Shown here: positions 1 through 7,988 of the stretch, piece by piece
How the letters are laid out: each line of letters starts with the position of its first letter
How positions within the stretch are numbered: the first letter of the stretch is position 1
Source of the DNA: Bradyrhizobium roseum
Lineage (GTDB): Bacteria; Pseudomonadota; Alphaproteobacteria; Rhizobiales; Xanthobacteraceae
Length of the DNA: 64,000 nt
NCBI RefSeq assembly: GCF_030413175.1
Contig: NZ_CP129212.1
Coordinates: forward strand, 62,001 to 126,000
Reading direction: 5' to 3'
Position numbers and translations under genes: made by a program
Notes under the pieces: model-generated
What the model saw: only the letters and a program-made list of their open reading frames with translations
Database searches by the model: none
What the model was told of the DNA's origin: nothing

Positions 1-634
1 CCCGACCATCGCGCCCTATCTGTTGCCGAAGGTGATCGAAAATCTCGCGCGCATGCACCCCGAGCTCGACATCCACGTCCGCGAGACGCTGACGCCAAAA
101 CTGATCAAGGAAGTCGTAGAGGGGCGGCTCGACACCGCGATCGTGGCGCTGCCGGTTTCCGAACCTTCGCTGACCGAGGTCGTGTGTTTTTCGGAAAACT
201 TCCTGCTGGTGCGGCCGGGAGAGGACGAAGGGACGCCGGTGCCGAGCCACGAGACGCTGCGCGAGATGCGGCTGCTGCTGCTCGAAGAGGGACATTGTTT
301 CCGCGACCAGGCGCTGTCGTTCTGCAACATGCAGTCGCCGCCGCGGGAAGTACTGGACGCAAGCTCGCTGTCGACGCTGGTGCAAATGGTCGGCGCGGGC
401 ATCGGCGTCACGTTGATTCCGGAAATGGCGGTCGGGGTGGAAACGCGCTCGGCCACCGTCTCCGTCGCGCGCTTCAAGGATCCGCAGCCGTCGCGCACCA
501 TCGGCATGGTCTGGCGCAAGACCAGCCCGCTCGCCGGGCAGTTGCAGCAGATATCCGAGGTGGTATGCCTCGCCGCGGAGGCGTTGCGCGAACAACGCAA
601 GGCGGGATCGTCAACACGCCGATCGCGGACCTAA
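1..634 (+). CDS. oxyR: OxyR-type LysR regulator, 3' part
   Basis: The reading frame is open from the window edge, so the N-terminal helix-turn-helix lies outside; what remains is the LysR substrate-binding domain. It senses peroxide in the OxyR family. The diagnostic segment GHCFRDQALSFC is present: two cysteines nine residues apart in the arrangement of the Cys199/Cys208 disulfide pair of E. coli OxyR. The following stretch MVGAGIGVTLIPEMAV also matches the family. The protein ends in a basic tail (STRRSRT). No target gene such as a catalase is visible downstream; the next genes are unrelated exported proteins. The family call is firm because of the cysteine pair. Which genes it controls cannot be told from here. 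Confidence 0.88.
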   Translation, partial: PTIAPYLLPKVIENLARMHPELDIHVRETLTPKLIKEVVEGRLDTAIVALPVSEPSLTEVVCFSENFLLVRPGEDEGTPVPSHETLREMRLLLLEEGHCFRDQALSFCNMQSPPREVLDASSLSTLVQMVGAGIGVTLIPEMAVGVETRSATVSVARFKDPQPSRTIGMVWRKTSPLAGQLQQISEVVCLAAEALREQRKAGSSTRRSRT

Positions 635-712
635 CGGAGCGAGCGCCTTGCGGGGACTGCCTGCATCCTCTAGTTTGCGAGCACATCGTCATCAACCGAC
701 CTTCCGCAGGCC

Positions 713-1552
713 ATGTTCCGTAGCTTCGCTGCCGCCGCCATCCTCGTGTCATGTTTCACGGCAGCCGGATGGGCCCAAACTCCTTCGGCGACCGACGCGC
801 CGGCGGCAACGCCGCCCGCCAAGCCCGTCGCGAAGAAGGCGACGCCGAAGGCCAAGGCTGCCGCCAAGCAGCCAGTTGTTGCGGAAACCGGTCCCTGCAG
901 GCTCGGCGTGATCTCGGCGGTCGGTGATCGCTTCGCCGTGCAGAAGTTCGGCCTCACGGTTTTCGAGACCGAGGAGAGCGAGGCCACCGTCGATGGCTGG
1001 GGGCTCGACGATCTCGTCGTGGCCCGGGTCCGCGCGGCGACCAATAACGATCCGACGGTCAAGAGGATCGCGTTTCCGAAGGGCGCGTTTCAACCTTTCT
1101 ACAATCCGAGCTCGCGCTTTCTGCCCGATCCGCGCGAAGGCCTTCCGGCGATCGTCCGAAACATTACGCCGGCGGCAAAATGCGACCGCTATCTCGTCGT
1201 GACCCGATCCAAGGGACAGGTGCCGGGCACCAATCTCATACTCGACGGCGTCGGCGCGTATAATCGCGGCATCGGATCGGTCCTGAGACACTCGCATTTG
1301 TTCGCCAATATCGCGCTGAGCATGCTGGACGGCATCACCTATGAGCGGGTCAATCGTCCGTTCGCCGGTGTCGGTGCGAGGCTGGCCGCAGGCTTGCGAA
1401 TAACCGAAGATCCGCTGACAAAGCTGGACAATTCGCTGTTTCCGGAATCGACGGCGGCCGTGCCGGGCAGTACCGCGCTCCGCGAACGAACCCGGACGCT
1501 GATCGCCGCGAATCTCGACCAAGTGCTGCCGGACTATCTCAAGAACGACTAG
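713..1552 (+). CDS. exported protein of unknown function, paralog A
   Basis: I do not recognise this family. The protein has 279 residues with a Sec signal peptide (MFRSFAAAAILVSCFTAAGWAQ, cleavage likely after AQA/AQT around residue 22), then an Ala/Pro/Lys-rich linker to about residue 55, then a globular domain. That domain starts with a Cys-x-LGVIS motif, has WGLDDLVVARVRAA, a second cysteine (KCDRYLVV) and ends LPDYLKND. It is a paralog of the gene at 2106-2939, which shares the Cys-x-LGV, WGL-DL-ARVRAA, C-RY and terminal LDxxLP elements. The acetyltransferase gene begins one base after its stop codon, so the two are probably co-transcribed. Location is inferred to be periplasmic. Confidence 0.75.
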   Translation: MFRSFAAAAILVSCFTAAGWAQTPSATDAPAATPPAKPVAKKATPKAKAAAKQPVVAETGPCRLGVISAVGDRFAVQKFGLTVFETEESEATVDGWGLDDLVVARVRAATNNDPTVKRIAFPKGAFQPFYNPSSRFLPDPREGLPAIVRNITPAAKCDRYLVVTRSKGQVPGTNLILDGVGAYNRGIGSVLRHSHLFANIALSMLDGITYERVNRPFAGVGARLAAGLRITEDPLTKLDNSLFPESTAAVPGSTALRERTRTLIAANLDQVLPDYLKND

Positions 1553-1553
1553 C

Positions 1554-2021
1554 ATGCCGCATCCCATCATTCGTCCCGCCCGACCAGAGGAATATGACGA
1601 GGTCGCCCGCGTTTGGATGAACAGCTGGGCATCGGTCGGGCTCGAAGAAGCCAGCGACTCGCTATTGGATAAACTGCGCGCGCGGGTGCCGATGGAGATC
1701 GAGAGGGGCTGGAGCCTTTACGTCGCCGCCGACGACGGCAAGCTGGCAGCGATGCTCGCGATGCATGTACCCGACTGCTATCTCGACCAACTCTTCGTAG
1801 CGCCGGAATACCAGGGCAACAGCCTTGGGCGAAGGCTGCTCGCCTTCACGAGGCTGCAATTGCCGGACGAAATCTGGCTGCGCTGCGTGCGCGAGAACGA
1901 GAAGGCCTGGCGCTGGTACGAGCGCGAAGGCTTCGTGTTCGAGAAAGAGCAGGTCGAGCCGATGATGGGTCGCGTGATGAAATATTATCGCTGGAAGAAT
2001 TCGATAGCGGCCGCACAATGA
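1554..2021 (+). CDS. GNAT family N-acetyltransferase
   Basis: A 155-residue protein with the GNAT acetyl-CoA fold. It begins with IIRPARPEEYDEVARVW, has the beta4 strand LDQLFVAPEYQGNSLGRRLL containing the acetyl-CoA pyrophosphate-binding loop (Q/R-x-x-G-x-G/A variant QGNSLG), and ends with the typical segment NEKAWRWYEREGF. The substrate is unknown; residue choice does not point to a specific acceptor. The start ATG lies one base beyond the stop of the preceding exported protein, suggesting coupling. It separates two paralogous exported proteins. Confidence 0.85.
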   Translation: MPHPIIRPARPEEYDEVARVWMNSWASVGLEEASDSLLDKLRARVPMEIERGWSLYVAADDGKLAAMLAMHVPDCYLDQLFVAPEYQGNSLGRRLLAFTRLQLPDEIWLRCVRENEKAWRWYEREGFVFEKEQVEPMMGRVMKYYRWKNSIAAAQ

Positions 2022-2105
2022 TAGACCCGATGCGGCCTTGCAGAGCAGAAGCACACCTTCTAGTTTAATTCTTCCGTAGTACCGTGCTTCTTGCTTGAAT
2101 CTTTC

Positions 2106-2939
2106 ATGCTTCGATCGCTCGCTGCCGTCATCGCTCTGTCGTGCTTTTCGGCATCCGCGGCACAGGCCCAGGCTGTGCCGCAAATCATTGCGACGCAACC
2201 CGCTACACCGAGCGTCATATCCATTGTTCGAAAACGAAGCGTGCCGGCAGGCAAGCAGGCTTCCGGCGTCAGCGGCTCGTGCGGGCTTGGCGTTATCGTC
2301 GTCGTTGGCGACGAGTTCATGGTGAAGAGGATCGGCGTTACCCAATTCCAGAGCAGCGAGACGAAAGTGCCGATCAATTGGGGCCTCGAAGATCTCATCT
2401 TCGCGCGGGTCCGTGCCGCCGCGCCGCGGGGGCTCTCGGTGCTGAGGATCCCGTTCGACAAATCAAAACTTCCGAAACGCGACGAGTCGAAGATGGGGTT
2501 GTTTCGCGACGAGAAGGCCGAATTGGCCGACTTCATGCGGAAGGCCACCGAAGGCACGAGCTGCCAGAGATACGTTTGGGTGGGCAATTCGATCAGCCAG
2601 TTCGGCAGTTCCGGCTATTCAGTCCGCGGCATCGGCATCGTGAACCATGATGTGCTGGTCGGACATCGAATCTATTTTTTCGCCCTCAGCTTCATCCGCA
2701 TTTTTGACGGGCGCGATTTTTCCATCATCCGGCACGGCTCGGCGCTGACGCACATGGACCCGCTGCTGAAGCGGGTGCTGCTGGGCACGCTGATCCTGGG
2801 TCCCTACAGCGAGTTGGCCGAGGCATCATTTCCGGACAAACCGGAGGGCGTGGCCGGCAATCTCGCTTTTCGCGAATATGCGCGGGCCTTGCTGACGGCG
2901 AGCCTCGACAGGACACTTCCCATCATGCTTCGGCCTTGA
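2106..2939 (+). CDS. exported protein of unknown function, paralog B
   Basis: A 277-residue protein when started at the ATG that opens the signal peptide (MLRSLAAVIALSCFSASAAQAQA); an upstream in-frame TTG is possible but less likely. After the signal come a short linker and a domain that parallels paralog A at 713-1552: SCGLGVIVVVGDEF, a Trp-Gly-Leu segment followed by ARVRAAAPR, CQRYVWVG, VRGIGIV and a C-terminal AFREYARALLTASLDRTLP. Identity is moderate by eye, so the duplication is not recent. No known catalytic motif is seen. It is convergent with fabV. Confidence 0.75.
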   Translation: MLRSLAAVIALSCFSASAAQAQAVPQIIATQPATPSVISIVRKRSVPAGKQASGVSGSCGLGVIVVVGDEFMVKRIGVTQFQSSETKVPINWGLEDLIFARVRAAAPRGLSVLRIPFDKSKLPKRDESKMGLFRDEKAELADFMRKATEGTSCQRYVWVGNSISQFGSSGYSVRGIGIVNHDVLVGHRIYFFALSFIRIFDGRDFSIIRHGSALTHMDPLLKRVLLGTLILGPYSELAEASFPDKPEGVAGNLAFREYARALLTASLDRTLPIMLRP

Positions 2940-3105
2940 GCTGTCCCGTCGGAATCCCGCGCCTTGCGGGGCTTAACCTTGGTGGGGCCGTTCAAACTGC
3001 CGCCGCGCCCGGCGCTCCAGCGGGCTGAAACGTTCGCGGCGGGGTGATGCAGACTCAAAATCTGCAAAACAACCCCATGCACAGTAGCGAAGCTCCTGGA
3101 ATCGC

Positions 3106-4275
3106 TCAGGTAACGACGCGCGGATCGACATCCCCGGCGTAATCGACGCCATCGATGCCGAAGCCGAACAGGCGCAGGAACTGGCTCTTGTATTCCCCGA
3201 GGTCGGCCAGTTCGCCGAGCGTTTCGGTGGTGAGCAGCGGCCATCGCCGCATCACCTCGGTCTGAACTTTTGGCGACAGTTCCCAGTCGTCGACGCGAAT
3301 GCGCTTGGCGTCGTCGAGCTCCACATCCTTGCCGAGGCGGGTGCGGAACAGGCGGTCGATCTGTTCGATGCAGCCTTCATGGAGCCCGAGCTGCTTCATC
3401 ACCTTGAACAGCACCGTGCCGTAGAGCGGCACCACCGGGATCGCCGAGCTGGCCTGCGTGACCACGGCCTTCAGCGCCACCACGCGGGCGGCGTCTTCGC
3501 CGAGCCGGCCGCGGATCGCTTCCGCCTTGCGGTCGAGGTCGACCTTGGCGCGGCCGAGCGTGCCGTTCCAGTAGATCGGCCAGGTCAGTTCGCTGCCGAT
3601 ATAGGTGTAGTTGAGGGTCCGGAAGCCCGGCGCCAGCACGCCGGCGTCGGCGAGCTGGTCGATCCAGCGCTGCCAGTCTTCGCCGCCCATCACCGCCACC
3701 GTGGCGGCGGCTTCGTCCTCGCTCGCCGGCGCAATGGTGGTCTCGTAGACCTCGCCGGTCTCGGTGTTGAGGGTCTTGATCTCGACGGGCGCGCCGAGCG
3801 GCTTGATCGCCGAGCGCCAGGTTTTTCCGGTCACCGGATCGGTGCGGACCGGCGCGGCCATGCTGTAGACCAGCATGTCGAGCTGGCCGAACTTTTCGCG
3901 CACGCGCTCGATGAAGGTCTTCTTCAGCTCGTCGGAGAAACCATCGCCCTCCAGCGTGACGGGCGCGCGGCCGATCTTGCCGGCCTCGATTTCGAAGGCG
4001 CGGTTGTTGTACCAGCCGGCGCTGCCGCTCCTGGTCGCGGAAGGCTCGCGCTCCATCGATACGCCGATGGTGTCCGCCCCCCCCGCAAAGGTGGAGACGA
4101 TGCGGCTGGCGAGGCCGTAGCCGGTCGAGCAGCCCACCACGGCGACGCGCTTGGGGCTTTCCGGAATGGCGCCCTTGCCGACAACATAGCCGATCTGCTC
4201 GCGCACATTCGCAGCACAGCCGGCAGGATGTGCGGTCGTGCAGATGAAGCCTCGCACGCGCGGTTCAATAATCAT
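3106..4275 (-). CDS. fabV: enoyl-ACP reductase FabV
   Basis: NADH-dependent trans-2-enoyl-ACP (CoA) reductase, last step of each fatty-acid elongation cycle. The protein starts MIIEPRVRGFICTTAHP, which is typical of FabV, has the cofactor motif GCSTGYG at residues 48-54, and has the FabV active-site pair Tyr235 and Lys244 in the spacing Y-x8-K (YWNGTLGRAK). It is about 390 residues, far longer than FabI (about 260). A GTG two codons upstream (4281) is an alternative start; the ATG at 4275 has a G-rich element just upstream. It is the third gene of the fabA-fabB-fabV run, where related bacteria usually have fabI. FabV enzymes are in general insensitive to triclosan; that property is family knowledge, not seen here. 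Confidence 0.95.
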   Translation of the reverse strand: MIIEPRVRGFICTTAHPAGCAANVREQIGYVVGKGAIPESPKRVAVVGCSTGYGLASRIVSTFAGGADTIGVSMEREPSATRSGSAGWYNNRAFEIEAGKIGRAPVTLEGDGFSDELKKTFIERVREKFGQLDMLVYSMAAPVRTDPVTGKTWRSAIKPLGAPVEIKTLNTETGEVYETTIAPASEDEAAATVAVMGGEDWQRWIDQLADAGVLAPGFRTLNYTYIGSELTWPIYWNGTLGRAKVDLDRKAEAIRGRLGEDAARVVALKAVVTQASSAIPVVPLYGTVLFKVMKQLGLHEGCIEQIDRLFRTRLGKDVELDDAKRIRVDDWELSPKVQTEVMRRWPLLTTETLGELADLGEYKSQFLRLFGFGIDGVDYAGDVDPRVVT

Positions 4276-4358
4276 GCCCACCCCGTTCTGGATTGTTGCA
4301 AGGTCACCATCCGCCCGCCTGCCGATATCTCACCGCGGGCGGCCGTGGCGAAAACAAA

Positions 4359-5582
4359 TCAGGCATCCATCCGCCTGAACACCAGCGTGGCGTTGGTGCC
4401 GCCGAAGCCGAACGAGTTCGACAGTACGGTCGTAAGCCTGGCGTTGTCGATGCGCTTGCGCACGATCGGCATGTCGGCGAACACCGGATCGAGCTCGGTG
4501 ATATGCGCGCTCTCGCAGATGAAGCCGTTGTTCATCATCAGCAGCGAATAGATCGCTTCCTGCACGCCGGTGGCGCCGAGCGAGTGGCCGGTCAGCGCCT
4601 TTGTCGCCGAGATCGGCGGGCACTTTTCGCCGCTGCCGAACACCTTTCGGATCGCCTCGATTTCCGGCGGGTCGCCTGCCGGCGTCGAGGTCGCGTGCGG
4701 ATTGATATAGTCGACCGGGGTGTTCACGGTCGACATCGCCATGCGCATGCAGCGCTCCGCGCCTTCGCCCGACGGTGCGACCATGTCGTAACCATCCGAC
4801 GTCGCACCATAACCGACCACTTCGGCGTAGATGCGCGCGCCGCGCGCCTTGGCATGTTCGAGCTCTTCCAGCACCAGCACGCCGGCGCCGCCGGCGATGA
4901 CGAAACCATCGCGGTTGAGGTCGTAGGGGCGCGAAGCGGTGGCGGGTGTTTCGTTGTATTTCGAGGACATCGCGCCCATGGCGTCGAACAGCACCGACAG
5001 CGACCAGTCGAGCTCCTCGCAACCGCCGGCGAAGATGACATCCTGCTTGCCGTACTGAATCGTCTCATAGGCATTGCCGATGCAATGGTTCGAGGTCGCG
5101 CAGGCCGACGAGATCGAATAGTTCACGCCCTTGATCTTGAACCAGGTCGCGAGCGTCGCCGAGGCGGTCGACGACATCGCCTTCGGCACCGCGAACGGAC
5201 CGACGCGCTTGGGCCCCTTGCTGCGCGTGATGTCGGCCGCTTCCACGATCGTGCGCGCCGACGGCCCGCCCGATCCCATGATGATGCCGGTACGGACGTT
5301 GGAGACCTGTTCGGGCTCAAGCCCGGAGTCGCGGATCGCCTGCTCCATCGCGACGTGATTCCACGCCGCGCCTTCCGCCAGGAAACGCATGGCGCGACGA
5401 TCGATCACTTCGGCCGGATTCAGCGTGGGCGCGCCCTGCACCTGCGAACGGAAGCCAAGCTCCGCATGCTTCTCCGCACGCGTGATGCCGGACTTCGCCT
5501 CGTAAAGGCTCGCAAGAACTTCCTGGGTGTTGTTTCCGATGGACGAGACAATCCCCATCCCCGTAATGACAACCCGCCTCAT
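4359..5582 (-). CDS. fabB: beta-ketoacyl-ACP synthase I
   Basis: Condensing enzyme needed for elongation of the cis-3-decenoyl-ACP made by FabA, hence for unsaturated fatty acids. It has 407 residues, the usual KAS I length. The catalytic triad is visible: Cys161 in [12 protein letters not shown], a histidine in [11 protein letters not shown] and a second in TGHSLGATG. It lies 63 bases downstream of fabA and upstream of fabV on the same strand, the classic fabA-fabB arrangement of the anaerobic-type unsaturated fatty-acid pathway. Confidence 0.97.
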   Translation of the reverse strand: MRRVVITGMGIVSSIGNNTQEVLASLYEAKSGITRAEKHAELGFRSQVQGAPTLNPAEVIDRRAMRFLAEGAAWNHVAMEQAIRDSGLEPEQVSNVRTGIIMGSGGPSARTIVEAADITRSKGPKRVGPFAVPKAMSSTASATLATWFKIKGVNYSISSACATSNHCIGNAYETIQYGKQDVIFAGGCEELDWSLSVLFDAMGAMSSKYNETPATASRPYDLNRDGFVIAGGAGVLVLEELEHAKARGARIYAEVVGYGATSDGYDMVAPSGEGAERCMRMAMSTVNTPVDYINPHATSTPAGDPPEIEAIRKVFGSGEKCPPISATKALTGHSLGATGVQEAIYSLLMMNNGFICESAHITELDPVFADMPIVRKRIDNARLTTVLSNSFGFGGTNATLVFRRMDA

Positions 5583-5645
5583 GATCGCCTCACCCTGCCG
5601 TTTCCGTTCGTCTGTGAAGATATATTGATGGCCTGATCGCGCCGC

Positions 5646-6167
5646 TCAGCCCGGCTCGACGCCTTGCTTGAACAGCCCGACCTTCAGGTCCTTGGCGCGA
5701 TAGATAATCTCGCCATCCATGGAAAGCCAGCCGTCGCCCACGCCCAGCACGAGCTTAGAACGCATCACGCGTTTCATGTCGATGTTGTACACCACCTTGC
5801 GGGCGTTCGGCAGCACCTGGCCGGAGAACTTGAGTTCGCCCAGCCCCAGCGCCCGGCCGCGTCCCTCGCCACCGACCCATCCGAGGTAAAAGCCGACCAT
5901 CTGCCACATCGCGTCGAGGCCGAGACAGCCCGGCATGACCGGGTCGTTCTTGAAATGGCAACCGAAAAACCACAGGTCCGGCTTCACATCGAGCTCGGCC
6001 CGAATCAGGCCCTTGCCGTACTCGCCGCCGGTTTCGCTGATTTCGGTAATGCGGTCGAACATCAGCATGGGCGGCAGCGGCAATTGTGCATTGCCCGGGC
6101 CGAACATCTCGCCGCGGCCGCAGGCGAGCAAGTCCTCGTATTCATAACCGCTGCGCCGATCCAGCAT
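5646..6167 (-). CDS. fabA: 3-hydroxydecanoyl-ACP dehydratase/isomerase
   Basis: Dehydrates 3-hydroxydecanoyl-ACP and isomerises the product to cis-3-decenoyl-ACP, the branch point to unsaturated fatty acids. The 173-residue length is standard. The active site is intact: His71 in [15 protein letters not shown] and Asp85 in LGLDAMWQ, matching His70/Asp84 of E. coli FabA. It is the first gene of the fabA-fabB-fabV operon and is transcribed divergently from irr, so iron status may influence lipid synthesis through the shared intergenic region (inference). Confidence 0.97.
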   Translation of the reverse strand: MLDRRSGYEYEDLLACGRGEMFGPGNAQLPLPPMLMFDRITEISETGGEYGKGLIRAELDVKPDLWFFGCHFKNDPVMPGCLGLDAMWQMVGFYLGWVGGEGRGRALGLGELKFSGQVLPNARKVVYNIDMKRVMRSKLVLGVGDGWLSMDGEIIYRAKDLKVGLFKQGVEPG

Positions 6168-6492
6168 CGTTTTCCGCCTCTACCTTGGATGTCCCGATCG
6201 AGCGCTTTGAGCGAACCGGACCCGTTTCCCTACGGGAAGACTTGCCTCCCGCAATTTGGCGCTACTTAGGGTGCTATCGGCCCGAGTCCCTGCCGAAATC
6301 GCATATGTGGTCCGCGCGCTCTGTAACATAGGCGGATAGGCCCGGCAAAGCGCCGGAACGAGTGAAAACACCGCATTTACCAATCTAGTACCTTTCTAAA
6401 CTGGGGCCAGTTCTAGTTGCGATAAACTTGCATCTACCTGATTTCCTTTTATATTGGGTAGGAATATTGCCCGAGTTAGCGTGGTGCCTGCC
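6168..6492. other. fabA-irr divergent intergenic region
   Basis: This stretch of about 325 bases between two divergent genes has no convincing coding sequence. It must hold both promoters. From about 6360 it becomes AT-richer than its surroundings and contains the inverted-repeat elements described separately at 6384-6412. Nothing recognisable was seen between 6168 and 6360. Confidence 0.7.
6384..6412. promoter_or_regulatory. candidate Irr operator (ICE-like) and palindrome
   Basis: Two overlapping symmetrical elements lie about 80-110 bases upstream of irr. TCTAGTA-CCT-TTCTAAA (6384-6400) resembles the AT-rich inverted repeat bound by Irr in rhizobia (TTTAGAA-n3-TTCTAAA as I recall it), with an exact right half and five of seven matches in the left half. 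AACTGG-GG-CCAGTT (6399-6412) is a perfect 6-2-6 palindrome. The location between irr and fabA fits autoregulation. The match is partial, so confidence is low. Confidence 0.35.
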
Positions 6493-6990
6493 GTGGAAAT
6501 CAACGACCAAGCTTCGCTTCAGACCGACGACGGTATCGATCCGGCTGCCCGGGCCGCCGGGCATCAGCCGGCGTTGACGGGCTGTCCCTGGCACGACGTC
6601 AATGAAATGCTGCAGGCCGCGGGTCTTCGGCCCACCCGTCAGCGCATGGCTTTGGGTTGGCTTCTGTTCGGCAAGGGCGCCCGCCATCTGACCGCGGAAA
6701 TGCTTTACGAAGAAGCCACGCTGGCCAAGGTTCCGGTGTCGCTGGCGACCGTCTACAACACGCTGAACCAACTCACCGATGCCGGCCTGCTGCGCCAGGT
6801 GTCGGTCGACGGCACCAAGACCTATTTCGACACCAACGTCACCGCGCACCATCACTTCTATCTCGAGAACAACCACGAGCTGGTCGACATTCCCGATCCG
6901 CATCTGGTGCTGTCGAAGATGCCTGATGTGCCGGAAGGCTACGAAATCGCCCGCGTCGACATGGTCGTGCGGCTGCGCAAGAAGCGCTGA
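6493..6990 (+). CDS. irr: iron response regulator Irr (Fur superfamily)
   Basis: Heme-responsive transcription factor that controls iron uptake and heme synthesis in rhizobia. The N-terminal heme-regulatory motif GCPWHD is present, followed by the winged helix (LRPTRQRMALGWLLF, VSLATVYNTLNQLTDAGLL) and the histidine-rich HHHFYLENNH region that binds a second heme in the Bradyrhizobium protein. The C-terminus VVRLRKKR is also characteristic. No ATG is available; GTG at 6493 gives 165 residues, close to the known 163, but GTG at 6481 or 6484 is also possible and no strong ribosome-binding site decides. Heme binding at GCPWHD triggers degradation in B. japonicum (family knowledge). Confidence 0.95.
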   Translation: MEINDQASLQTDDGIDPAARAAGHQPALTGCPWHDVNEMLQAAGLRPTRQRMALGWLLFGKGARHLTAEMLYEEATLAKVPVSLATVYNTLNQLTDAGLLRQVSVDGTKTYFDTNVTAHHHFYLENNHELVDIPDPHLVLSKMPDVPEGYEIARVDMVVRLRKKR

Positions 6991-7007
6991 GCACAAGCAG
7001 ATAGCTT

Positions 7008-7097
7008 GTCATACGCGGGCTTGACCCGCGTATCGATCGATCTTCATCAAATGCTTTTGCGAAGCGGATGGATTGCCGGGTCAAGCCCGGCAATGAC
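7008..7097. repeat. intergenic inverted repeat with two hairpins
   Basis: Two hairpins in opposite orientation follow irr. The first is ATACGCGGG-cttga-CCCGCGTAT (7011-7033), the second ATTGCCGGG-tcaag-CCCGGCAAT (7072-7094). The outer ends GTCAT and ATGAC are also complementary, so the whole unit of about 90 bases is an imperfect palindrome. Such GTCATTGCCGGGCTTGACCCGGC elements are scattered through Bradyrhizobium intergenic DNA. It may also serve as the irr transcription end. Confidence 0.75.
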
Positions 7098-7114
7098 GAA
7101 TGGCGCGCTGCGCC

Positions 7115-7642
7115 TCACTCCACCTTCTCGTCCGCGTACACGCCCCACAGGCGCTGCTGCTCGATCCAGCCGTCAAAACCGTTGCCGATCACGCGGCACC
7201 AGCCGTTGGCGCATTTCTTGACCTGGGTCACGACGCCGGCCTGCAGGCGGGCGGCGATCGCGCTGGTGCGGTCGGGCCGGTCGTAGAGCGACGCCAGCTC
7301 GTCCTTGCTCTTCATGGTGACGACCGCAGTGCGGCGGCCGGAGAGCAGCGAATGATAGACCCAGCCTTCGGAACCCTCGGAATCGCGCACGCGGCGCCAG
7401 TTCTCGAACTCGGCGGTGATTTCGACCGGCAGGCCCGAGCGGGTATAGATCCAGGCAACGTCGTTGTCCTTGGTCGGACCGGCCCTGACGTTCACATGGT
7501 CTGATTTAAGGCTGACATACCGCGGCACCGGCAGGCCGCTCGTGGTGGAACCTGAATCCTTGGCCGAAAACCCCGTGCTGACCGATGTCAAAAGCCAGCA
7601 CCCCGCCAGCAACGCCACCGAACAGAAACGCCCCAACGCCAT
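7115..7642 (-). CDS. exported bacterial SH3 domain protein
   Basis: A 175-residue protein with a signal peptide (MALGRFCSVALLAGCWLLTS) and two SH3b-like halves. The first half has the typical SDHVNVRAGPTKDNDVAWIY and ends GWVYHSLLSG; the second has LYDRPDRTSAIAARL, then CANGWCRV and GWIEQQRLWGVY. Two cysteines in CANGWC could form a disulfide in the periplasm. Proteins of this type (formerly DUF1058) are thought to bind cell-wall material; no catalytic domain is present. It is divergent from the dehydrogenase gene at 7989. Confidence 0.85.
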   Translation of the reverse strand: MALGRFCSVALLAGCWLLTSVSTGFSAKDSGSTTSGLPVPRYVSLKSDHVNVRAGPTKDNDVAWIYTRSGLPVEITAEFENWRRVRDSEGSEGWVYHSLLSGRRTAVVTMKSKDELASLYDRPDRTSAIAARLQAGVVTQVKKCANGWCRVIGNGFDGWIEQQRLWGVYADEKVE

Positions 7643-7988
7643 TAACCCGTCTCCTGCCGAACCAGCCTCAACTCGAATTCTTCGCGTTGAAACCGCTCGC
7701 TAACGCCCGAAAACCCCAAACCCCTGTGCCGCGCTTTGCCCGCCCCGGATACTCGATCCCCCGAGGGGTTCTTGTCTTGGCCCGGCCTTCTGATAGAGAG
7801 GACGGCACGTTGAGAACAAGAACGCCCGAATTTTCCCCTGAAAATCCGTGGCAAGTATTTGGAAACCCAAGGACTTGCCCGACAACCAGCGGGACGTCGG
7901 GACGCGCAGCTTCCGCAGTGTCGAACAACCGGGTTAATGAGGTCTGAACGGCGAGCTCTGGCGACCCATTGCCTCATGAGAGCAGTAC
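7643..7988. other. divergent intergenic region, no gene seen
   Basis: About 346 bases lie between the SH3 protein gene and the dehydrogenase gene, which point away from each other. Open frames occur on the minus strand but they have no ribosome-binding site and no recognisable content. The region should contain both promoters. No clear hairpin or operator was identified. Confidence 0.6.

Noticed and set aside
4293..5636. 447-codon open frame antisense to fabB
   Set aside because: Arg/His-rich shadow; fabB has its complete catalytic triad on the minus strand.
7814..7823. GAACAAGAAC as a possible LexA box
   Set aside because: The alphaproteobacterial LexA site is GTTC-n7-GTTC; here the two elements are only two bases apart, and neither neighbour is an SOS gene.
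7643..7977. minus-strand open frames in the gap upstream of the SH3 protein gene
   Set aside because: They overlap each other in different frames, lack ribosome-binding sites and have no recognised sequence.
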